A stretch of 7,798 nt of DNA from Bacteriovorax stolpii (GTDB lineage: Bacteria > Bdellovibrionota > Bacteriovoracia > Bacteriovoracales > Bacteriovoracaceae). Of this stretch, positions 1-5,114 are shown piece after piece. The notes under the pieces were generated by a model. That model searched no databases. It had not been told where the DNA came from and was given only the letters and a program-made list of their open reading frames with translations. The stretch lies in the NCBI GenBank assembly GCA_945890905.1, contig CAMDDI010000163.1:1-7798 (forward strand). The letters run 5' to 3'. Numbering within the stretch: the first letter of the stretch is position 1; each line of letters opens with the position of its first letter. Both the position numbers and the translations under genes were made by a program.

Positions 1-191
1 AAGTAATTCTCAGGTACATAGGTCTCAAGAAAGGCTTTCCCCAACCAATCCAATTCTTGAGGATATTTAGCGATGTGAACCACGTGCAGTCGTCCACCAG
101 TTTTTATTCTAAGCTCCTCACCTGCTTTGATAGCAAGGTCTGAACCATGAGAAAAGTCACTTGCAACTAAAATATATGGTTGATCAAACAT
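1..191 (-). CDS. Universal stress protein (UspA family), N-terminal part, cut by window edge
   Basis: The first 63 codons of a minus-strand gene are present; the rest lies beyond base 1. The protein begins MFDQPYILVASDFSHGSDLA, followed by a basic/amphipathic helix and a second strand ending RLHVVHI. This is the beta1-alpha1-beta2 opening of a UspA fold, with the usual Asp (D12) after strand 1. The ATG at 191 has a GAGGT Shine-Dalgarno a few bases upstream. The gene overlaps the end of the small membrane-protein gene (184-348) by 8 nt, so the two are probably co-translated. USPs are cytosolic dimers linked to starvation, hypoxia and envelope stress. The C-terminal ATP-binding motif is outside the window, so the ATP-binding class cannot be judged. 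Confidence 0.82.
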   Translation of the reverse strand, partial: MFDQPYILVASDFSHGSDLAIKAGEELRIKTGGRLHVVHIAKYPQELDWLGKAFLETYVPENY

Positions 192-348
192 GTTGACCTC
201 TATTTGAGTTAAGAACGATGAGTGTACTTATAAGCGGAATGAGTATCACCATAAACCAAAAATTTCTGGGATCAAAAAATCCTAAAAAGATAAAGGCAAG
301 CCCTAATAAAAACCAAACTGTCATATAGAATTCAAGAGAGTTTTTCAT
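184..348 (-). CDS. Small two-helix membrane protein (54 aa), unknown function
   Basis: A complete small ORF read directly from the sequence: ATG at 348, TGA at 186-184. It has a strong AAGGTGG Shine-Dalgarno about 6 nt upstream. The product opens MKNSLEFYMTVWFLLG and forms two hydrophobic segments, about residues 10-25 and 30-46. A short FDPRN turn separates them and the tail is polar (NSNRGQHV). This is a helical hairpin with no Cys or metal motif. The stop lies inside the next gene, overlapping the USP start by 8 nt, which argues for a real, co-expressed gene. I do not recognise the family. Small membrane partners beside USP genes could anchor or signal to the USP, but that is inference only. 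Confidence 0.7.
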   Translation of the reverse strand: MKNSLEFYMTVWFLLGLAFIFLGFFDPRNFWFMVILIPLISTLIVLNSNRGQHV

Positions 349-463
349 AAAGTCCACCTTTGACGAAGTCAGAATATTCGAAAAGACTCCATCCTAGAAT
401 GATCTCAAATTCACCAAAATATGAGAATTGTCACGTTCTGAAGTGGTATAGATCAGAGAAAGT

Positions 464-478
464 ATTTGATGATTTGAT
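464..478 (+). repeat. Tandem ATTTGAT repeat containing two TTGAT half-sites
   Basis: ATTTGAT occurs twice in direct orientation, at 464-470 and 472-478, with an 8-bp period, 30 to 45 bp before the start at 509. Each copy contains TTGAT, the half-site of FNR/FixK-family boxes, but the inverted partner ATCAA at N4 spacing is missing. The 160-bp divergent intergenic region (349-508) must hold promoters for the genes on either side. I could not find a convincing -35/-10 pair on either strand. The repeat may be a degenerate regulator site or simply AT-rich coincidence. Confidence 0.25.
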
Positions 479-508
479 ATCTTAAAGCAACCAGCAAGGG
501 GAAAACTT

Positions 509-862
509 ATGAAAAGATTTACAGTATGGATTGATCACCACGTCGCACATATTCTCGAATACAAAACCAATGGAATTGTATTTTCCGACTATTCTGCCAA
601 AGAAAAAGGAATGCCTTCTAAAGAGCATCAAAAGCAGTTCTATCACGAGGTGGCAGAAGCTCTTAACGGTGCTGATAAAGTATTAGTCTTAGGCCCAGGC
701 ATGGCCAAGGAAGAATTTCGCAACCACTGTGAAGCACATCATTCAAGTGTAGATAAAGCCATCTTTAAGGTTGAAAGCATGAAGGCCCACCCAAGCAGAG
801 ACGAGATCTTAAAATTCTCAGCCCCTTTTTATAAAAAATATTTTGAATGGGAAGGGACTTAG
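509..862 (+). CDS. Stand-alone Pelota/eRF1-domain-like protein ('translational machinery protein' type)
   Basis: A 117-aa soluble protein starting at an ATG preceded by AGGGGA at good spacing. It begins MKRFTVWIDHHVAHILEY, followed by a helix FYHEVAEAL, then VLVLGPGMAKEEF and a His-rich stretch (HCEAHH). It ends with KAHPSRDEILKFSAPFYKKYF. This pattern (WIDH..A.I, FxHEVAxAL, GPGxAKxEF, HPxxxEI) matches small bacterial proteins annotated as eRF1/Dom34-like 'translational machinery' proteins, recognised from memory of the family. A role in ribosome rescue has not been shown for these short forms, and catalytic function is unknown. No signal peptide or membrane segment is present. It is the only plus-strand gene in the window, divergent from the small membrane protein/USP pair and convergent with the CBS gene. 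Its setting among USP and CBS genes suggests a stress role. Confidence 0.65.
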   Translation: MKRFTVWIDHHVAHILEYKTNGIVFSDYSAKEKGMPSKEHQKQFYHEVAEALNGADKVLVLGPGMAKEEFRNHCEAHHSSVDKAIFKVESMKAHPSRDEILKFSAPFYKKYFEWEGT

Positions 863-869
863 TTTTACA

Positions 870-896
870 CCCTCTTCTTATAAGTGGGATTTTTTT
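870..896 (+). terminator. Probable rho-independent terminator after the Pelota-like gene
   Basis: Eight bases after the TAG at 860-862, CCC (870-872) pairs with GGG (886-888). After a T-T mismatch, CTT (874-876) pairs with AAG (882-884), closing a 5-nt loop. The stem is followed by A and then seven T (890-896). The position in the short gap between convergent genes (862 and 909) supports it. The stem is short and interrupted, so strength is uncertain. On the minus strand no U-tract follows, so it probably serves only the plus-strand gene. Confidence 0.5.
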
Positions 897-908
897 CTTA
901 AGCATCTT

Positions 909-1334
909 TTATGACTTAAACTTAGGAAGAAGCTTAGATAAGAGATCTTCATCCTTATTGAGAACATCAAGGAAATTTAATAGTAAATCATCAGTCGTGA
1001 TAATGCCGGCCGGAATATTAAAGTCGTTTAAAACTATCAGTGCAGATATTTTATTTGATTGGATGATGTCGATGACTTTTGAGATTGGGTCCTGTTCATT
1101 GACTGTTTTAATGGGCCAGCTCATAAACTCAGAGACTGGCGAATGAGTCTTGTTCGAAGCAAATCCTCGAAGAAGATCACGATCGCTAATGAGCCCCACA
1201 AGCTTTTGATCCTCATCTAAGACCACAAGATGGCGGATCTCTTTGAGATGCATTTTCTGAGAAGCTTGTTGAAGTGAATCATGGGGAAAGGTTGTATAAA
1301 GTTGAGAACTCATGACTTGTTTAGAGTAAATCAT
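909..1334 (-). CDS. Two-CBS-domain protein (141 aa)
   Basis: The protein consists of a tandem CBS (Bateman) module with little else. The first repeat spans about residues 3-58 and contains RHLVVLDEDQKLVGLISDRDLL. The second spans about 68-120 and contains SALIVLNDFNIPAGIITTDDLL. Each repeat ends in the G-(L/I)-I-(S/T)-x-x-DLL signature. CBS pairs bind adenine nucleotides or related ligands and act as energy sensors; no effector domain is fused here. The chosen start is ATG at 1334, with AGGA 7 nt upstream. An in-frame TTG six bases earlier (1340) overlaps that ribosome site and is less likely. The gene lies 104 bp downstream of the USP gene on the same strand. Short CBS proteins of this type occur in hypoxia regulons (for example Hrp1 of the DosR regulon), which fits the context but is inference. 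Confidence 0.85.
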   Translation of the reverse strand: MIYSKQVMSSQLYTTFPHDSLQQASQKMHLKEIRHLVVLDEDQKLVGLISDRDLLRGFASNKTHSPVSEFMSWPIKTVNEQDPISKVIDIIQSNKISALIVLNDFNIPAGIITTDDLLLNFLDVLNKDEDLLSKLLPKFKS

Positions 1335-1438
1335 ATTCAATTCCTGTTGTAGAAGAGAGTACTTAAGGCATGACTCTTACTTGTATCCAAAAGCTGAAGA
1401 TCTGACTTCAAATTTGTTTCCCTTAGAAGTACGACATT

Positions 1439-1852
1439 TTATGTAAAATTTAACAACACGGGACAGCCCTCGAGCACGAGTATTTTCATTATGGCTTCAG
1501 TATGAGCATCACTATCTTTACCTAGCACTACGAGATCAATGTGTTCGGAATCCAGGATATAACCAATAATGTTTTCGATAGATCCCATTTGAGAGTATGT
1601 CTTGAATGAAATCATTGAATTTTGACAATTGTCTTTAATACGCTTGCATTCATGATCTAAGAGCATGAGGGACTCTTTTTTCATTTGGTCATTTTGAACC
1701 AAGGCGTAGGCAGGGTTTGTTTCATTCACCAAAAAGCCGTGAACTAGACAAATGTCATAAGCCGAAGGGATATCTTTGATCCAATTAATAACAAAGTCCG
1801 TATTAAGCTTTGATTTCTCGGTAAAGTTAATGGGAATGAGAATTCTCTTCAT
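1439..1852 (-). CDS. Universal stress protein-like (UspA fold, 137 aa), probably not ATP-binding
   Basis: The protein starts MKRILIPINFTEKS and ends with IDLVVLGKDSDAHTEAIMKI and a final strand CPVLLNFT. This is the single-domain UspA architecture at typical length. The ATP-binding signature G-2x-G-9x-G(S/T) expected after VVLG is not present: the segment reads GKDSDAHTEA with no glycine pair. It therefore resembles the UspA subgroup that does not bind ATP. It is soluble and cytosolic. I see no clear Shine-Dalgarno before the ATG at 1852, unlike most neighbours; an inverted repeat (1870-1895) sits 18 bp upstream. It lies 70 bp after the response regulator and could be read from the same transcript or from its own promoter. 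Confidence 0.8.
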   Translation of the reverse strand: MKRILIPINFTEKSKLNTDFVINWIKDIPSAYDICLVHGFLVNETNPAYALVQNDQMKKESLMLLDHECKRIKDNCQNSMISFKTYSQMGSIENIIGYILDSEHIDLVVLGKDSDAHTEAIMKILVLEGCPVLLNFT

Positions 1853-1869
1853 GCGATAAGAATAATGCG

Positions 1870-1895
1870 CAATCTCAGCAATAGAGATGAGATTG
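1870..1895. repeat. 8-bp inverted repeat between the response regulator and USP genes
   Basis: CAATCTCA (1870-1877) and TGAGATTG (1888-1895) are perfect reverse complements separated by 10 bp. The repeat lies in the 70-bp gap between the response-regulator stop (1923) and the USP start (1852). On the minus strand it is followed by an AT-rich stretch but not a clean U-tract. It could be a weak terminator or attenuator for the two-component operon, or a protein-binding operator or 5' UTR hairpin for the USP gene. The sequence does not decide between these. Confidence 0.45.
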
Positions 1896-1922
1896 GTTTC
1901 ATCAAAAACTGATTAATGTTAG

Positions 1923-2975
1923 TTATGGAATTTTTGAGAGGTTTTCAAGGTCCGGAATCGTGATTTCCCGACCATTTACCTCAATGAGCTTATCAGCTTT
2001 TAACTCAGCGAGGCTTCTGATGACAGTTTCTGTTGCAGTGCCGGCCATACTGGCCAGATCTTCCCTAGTCACACGGACAGTGGCCTTAGGACCTGATTGG
2101 CCAGTTTGCTTGGCCAATAAGATCAATGCTTCGGCCGTACGCTTTCGAACTGTATCATAGGCCAATCCTAGCATCGTTTTTTCTTGCTCCTCAACATGAT
2201 TAGACAGCAGTCTAATGAACTGGGCCGAAACGTCGCGATTCATGTAAATAAGATTGAGGAACTCGTCACGTGGAATTTTACAGATTTCGGTCTCTTCTTG
2301 AGTGATGGCCGAATCAAAGTAGTTGCTCTGTTCAAAAAGAGGTACGTGACCAAAAAAATCTCCGGTCTTGTAGATTTTGGTAATAAATTCTTTCCCATCA
2401 TCGTGTGTCTTAAACGTCTTCACTGAACCTTTAAGAATGAAAAAGAGATAATGAGGATTATCACCTAAATGATAGACACCCTCTTTTTTTTTATAATTTG
2501 AAGTCGCCTTCGCCAACGTCATTTGTCTAAGATCGAGAATCTCCCCCACCTGTTCAAAAAAATTATTAAGGCCGTTGAGGTCTCGAGAATATTCTTTGCG
2601 CAAAATTTCCGACTTTTTAAGTCGAACTTCAATTGCATTGAGAAGATCTGTGTCTTCAAATGGTTTGGTAAGATAGTCATCAGCTCCTAATTCCATCCCT
2701 TTTCGAATTTCACTTCTTTCAGCTTTGGCCGATAAAAAGATAAAAGGAATTGAAGCCGTCTTTGGATCCTTTGAAAGAATATGCAAAACGCCGTAGCCAT
2801 CTAACTCAGGCATCATAATGTCACAAATGATGAGGTCCGGTTTTTGTTCTCTGGCCATCACACTCCCAAGCTTGCCGTTAGGAGCAGTTAATACCACAAA
2901 CTGAGCGAGTTCTAAAATCTCAGCTGTATTTTCTCTCATGATCTTATCGTCTTCAATAATAAGGATTTTCTTCAT
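1923..2975 (-). CDS. Response regulator with REC receiver fused to a CRP/FNR-type DNA-binding protein (350 aa)
   Basis: Residues 1-120 form a receiver domain: acidic pocket E8-D9-D10, phospho-acceptor D52 (in IICDIMMPELDG), S82 and K104 (LTKPF). After a helical linker (about 121-150), residues 155-255 form a cNMP-type beta-roll. Residues about 278-345 form a CRP-family winged helix: VTREDLASMAGTATETVIRS, with E316 and R320 at the DNA-contact positions. The cAMP pocket is lost: the places of CRP E72 and R82 appear to hold H210 and D221. The FNR N-terminal Fe-S cysteines are also absent. Control is therefore probably by phosphorylation. The recognition helix lacks the CRP arginine (R180 position) and is nearer the FNR/FixK type. 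The ATG at 2975 overlaps the kinase stop by 4 nt, so the two form a cognate pair. Most response regulators carry other output domains; this fusion resembles FixJ and FixK combined. Confidence 0.9.
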   Translation of the reverse strand: MKKILIIEDDKIMRENTAEILELAQFVVLTAPNGKLGSVMAREQKPDLIICDIMMPELDGYGVLHILSKDPKTASIPFIFLSAKAERSEIRKGMELGADDYLTKPFEDTDLLNAIEVRLKKSEILRKEYSRDLNGLNNFFEQVGEILDLRQMTLAKATSNYKKKEGVYHLGDNPHYLFFILKGSVKTFKTHDDGKEFITKIYKTGDFFGHVPLFEQSNYFDSAITQEETEICKIPRDEFLNLIYMNRDVSAQFIRLLSNHVEEQEKTMLGLAYDTVRKRTAEALILLAKQTGQSGPKATVRVTREDLASMAGTATETVIRSLAELKADKLIEVNGREITIPDLENLSKIP

Positions 2976-4204
2976 GGCTTTTCCAATGGTAGTGAAACTT
3001 TAAAGGTGGTTCCTAAATTTTCTTGGCTGACAAAACAAATTTCTCCACCCATCAGATCCAGATAGCGTTTAACAATATTAAGTCCCAGACCCGTTCCCTG
3101 AAGATTGGTGACATTGTTTCCTCGAAAGAAGCGTTCAAAAAGATGCTTTTGATCCTGAATCGGAATTCCTATTCCTTGATCTTTAACTTCGAGCAAGACG
3201 CACTGACTCGAAAGGGTGGTCGTGATATTTATTGTACTTTCTTCTGGTGAATATTTTATGGCATTGGATATTAGATTGATGAAAATGTTTCTAATCATTT
3301 CTTTATCTTGATACATCATGAGATGAGCATTCTTATGCTCAATAGTGAAAGAGGTTTTTTTGTCACTAGTCTCGCGCATCTCTTCGACCATTTCATCAAG
3401 AAACTGACAAAGATCAAACTTACTAGGAGAAGAGGTCACTTTCCCCTGATCCAATTTATCTAACGAAAGAAAATCATTTAAAATGTTAGTCAGATTTCGA
3501 ACAGACTTCTTGATGTTTTGAACGTGTCGCTCGCGCTTACTATTGTCTTCGGTTTTTGGATATTTAGCGATCAGAGAAACGGAAGTAAGGATTCCACCTA
3601 GAGGAGTGCGAAACTCATGAGATGCCATCGACACAAATCGCGATTTCATTTCACTCAGCTCTTTCTCTCGTTCAAGCATTTCACGTATCTGCTTCTCTAC
3701 TTCTTTTCGCTTCTCCATCTCGAGATTCAAACCTTTATTGGTGTGACCTAGTTCTATGAGGGCATCCGAAAGCTCTTTAGTTCTTTCTTTAACCTTAAAT
3801 TCCAATTCTTCAGTGAGTTTTCTTAGTTCTGTTTCTGATTTTTTCCTCACACTGATATCATTCACAAAACTTACGATATGCCGCAGACCATTCTCTTCGA
3901 AATAAGTTAGGCTGATTTCTACTGGAAAAAGACTCCCGTCTTTTCTGAGGGCCATGAGGTTAATATTACCTCCCATGGCTCGCGGTCCAGGATTCTTATT
4001 GTATCCCTGCCTAAGAGACACATGTTTTTCTTTAAGGTGGTTAGGAATAAGGATCTCAATTTTTTTGCCAATGAGTTCTTCAGGTTCATAACCAAAAGTC
4101 TTGGTGGCATATGGATTGGCCATTTCAATGTCACCATTTTCATTAGAGAATATGATGCCAAGAGATGAATGTTCAAAAAGAGCCTCAAAGTTCATCTGTT
4201 TCAA
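2972..4204 (-). CDS. Cytosolic PAS-domain sensor histidine kinase (about 410 aa)
   Basis: No membrane segment is visible, so this is a soluble sensor. Residues 5-118 form one PAS domain (GIIFSNENGDIEMANPYATK, then RKDGSLFPVEISLTYF). A long charged helix or coiled coil follows (about 118-188). HisKA has phospho-acceptor H196 in SHEFRTPL. The ATPase domain has N314 (NLISNAIKYSP), G1 DQGIGIP (342-348), F-box FERFFRG and G2 GTGLGL (370-375). H61 of the PAS domain aligns without gaps to the haem-ligand histidine of FixL, but the FixL distal Arg is Ile here, so haem binding is only possible. The chosen start is TTG at 4204, with AGGA 6 nt upstream; the ATG at 4195 is the alternative and lacks a Shine-Dalgarno at proper distance. 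It overlaps the response regulator by 4 nt. A palindrome lies 27 bp upstream. Confidence 0.92.
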   Translation of the reverse strand: MKQMNFEALFEHSSLGIIFSNENGDIEMANPYATKTFGYEPEELIGKKIEILIPNHLKEKHVSLRQGYNKNPGPRAMGGNINLMALRKDGSLFPVEISLTYFEENGLRHIVSFVNDISVRKKSETELRKLTEELEFKVKERTKELSDALIELGHTNKGLNLEMEKRKEVEKQIREMLEREKELSEMKSRFVSMASHEFRTPLGGILTSVSLIAKYPKTEDNSKRERHVQNIKKSVRNLTNILNDFLSLDKLDQGKVTSSPSKFDLCQFLDEMVEEMRETSDKKTSFTIEHKNAHLMMYQDKEMIRNIFINLISNAIKYSPEESTINITTTLSSQCVLLEVKDQGIGIPIQDQKHLFERFFRGNNVTNLQGTGLGLNIVKRYLDLMGGEICFVSQENLGTTFKVSLPLEKP

Positions 4205-4230
4205 AGAAGATCCTAGGATTAGATACAGAA

Positions 4231-4246
4231 CATGATATTTATCATG
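4231..4246. promoter_or_regulatory. Perfect palindrome resembling an FNR/FixK box, upstream of the kinase-regulator operon
   Basis: CATGATATTTATCATG is a perfect 7-2-7 inverted repeat lying 27 to 42 bp before the kinase start. Its core ATGAT-N4-ATCAT matches the FNR consensus TTGAT-N4-ATCAA at 8 of 10 specified positions, with the correct spacing. It is in the non-coding 184-bp gap (4205-4388), where an operator is expected. The regulator encoded downstream has a CRP/FNR helix-turn-helix, so autoregulation is plausible. No confident -10/-35 pair was identified. The rest of this gap holds only a tiny CGCC-CTT-GGCG stem (around 4294-4304) and no convincing gene. Confidence 0.5.
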
Positions 4247-4388
4247 CTCTCTCTTGAAAAGGGTATAAATAGGAAATCTTCAGGCACACAAATCGCCAAG
4301 GGCGTTATTCTCAGTATCTTCCACTTCTATCGCCATGGGCAAAGAGACTGGCAAAAGCTACACCAATCGATCATCAGTACCAAGTTGG

Positions 4389-5114
4389 CTAGTGGCAAAT
4401 ATGCTCATCCAAATGCTTCATTTCAGATCCCTGCAATTTGTGCATTTCTAAAACTCTAGAAGTTACAGTAAACACTCCCAGGAGCATAAGACCAACGGCC
4501 AACGACTTAGGAAGTCGTTGTTTAAAGGGTGCGATAAGTTTTTGAACTATTCTTGGCGCAATGACCATACTAGGAAGAGTACCCAGCCAAAAAAAAATTA
4601 GCGAGAGAATACTCTCCTGAAAATGTTGCATGGCCATTGCTCCAAGAATGACACCGTAGAGAAGTCCGCAAGGTAGTAAGATTGAAATAAGACCGGTAAA
4701 AAATGATTTGGTAAAATTCGAATTGGTACGCACAAGTTTGTTCCAAAGCTGCGTATAGAGGCTCCCAATGATTTTTGGTGTAGGAAGTTCTGCTCGTTTG
4801 CCGTGAAAACTCTGATAACCCCAGTGTATAAAGAGTAGGCCAATGAAAACTGCGGGAATGAAAGTCACTTCACGCGGAATATTTTTCACATTAAATACTA
4901 TCCCAAAGCTTCCCACCACAAGACCTAGGACTAAATACCCAAGTAGCCTACCAAGCTGGTATCTGGCCACATCAGCACCATTGCGGCAGCTGGCCGTAAC
5001 TAGGCCTCCACACATTCCCACACAGTGAAGACTTCCACCTAGGCCAGCAAAGAAGGCCATGAAAGGAAGATAGTTACTTATCTCTGAAAACCAATTAATG
5101 AGTTGGGCCAACAA
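4389..5114 (-). CDS. DsbD_2/TauE-SafE-type polytopic membrane protein, putative cbb3 biogenesis/metal transport (241 aa)
   Basis: The inner-membrane protein carries the family signature GGSLHCVGMCGG (about residues 26-37) near its N-terminus. A second Pro-Cys element, LLPCGLLYG, lies at about 146-154. About six hydrophobic segments are present. Such 'sulfite exporter TauE/SafE' or DsbD_2 proteins commonly sit in cbb3 operons, where metal or thiol handling during oxidase assembly is suspected. The C-terminal tail is rich in His, Met and Cys (EMHKLQGSEMKHLDEHICH), a possible metal-binding end. The start is TTG at 5114 (or the adjacent TTG at 5111), set by a perfect AAGGAGG at 5127-5121. An upstream ATG (5189) in frame lies wholly inside ccoG and lacks this support. 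The gene overlaps the end of ccoG by 20 nt and is the last gene of the oxidase operon in this window. Confidence 0.82.
   Translation of the reverse strand: MLAQLINWFSEISNYLPFMAFFAGLGGSLHCVGMCGGLVTASCRNGADVARYQLGRLLGYLVLGLVVGSFGIVFNVKNIPREVTFIPAVFIGLLFIHWGYQSFHGKRAELPTPKIIGSLYTQLWNKLVRTNSNFTKSFFTGLISILLPCGLLYGVILGAMAMQHFQESILSLIFFWLGTLPSMVIAPRIVQKLIAPFKQRLPKSLAVGLMLLGVFTVTSRVLEMHKLQGSEMKHLDEHICH

Noticed and set aside
427..455. Possible sigma70 promoter TTGTCA...TATAGA before the Pelota-like gene
   Set aside because: The spacing between the hexamers is 13 bp, too short for a standard promoter.
847..1146. Plus-strand open frame of 99 aa overlapping the CBS gene
   Set aside because: It is antisense to a clear CBS protein, has no domain-like pattern and starts within the last codons of the Pelota-like gene.
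4294..4304. CGCC-AAG-GGCG mini-hairpin as a terminator of the oxidase operon
   Set aside because: It has only a 4-bp stem with a 3-nt loop and is not followed by a U-tract on the minus strand. Evidence is too weak to list.
4327..4374. Minus-strand 15-aa cysteine-rich mini-ORF (MIDWCSFCQSLCPWR) after the DsbD_2-like gene
   Set aside because: WCSFC recalls a thiol motif, but the ORF is very short and has no ribosome site, so chance is more likely.
4232..4459. Plus-strand 75-aa open frame across the kinase/DsbD_2 gap
   Set aside because: Its ATG lies inside the palindrome, there is no Shine-Dalgarno, and its end overlaps the C-terminus of the DsbD_2-like gene. It looks like chance.
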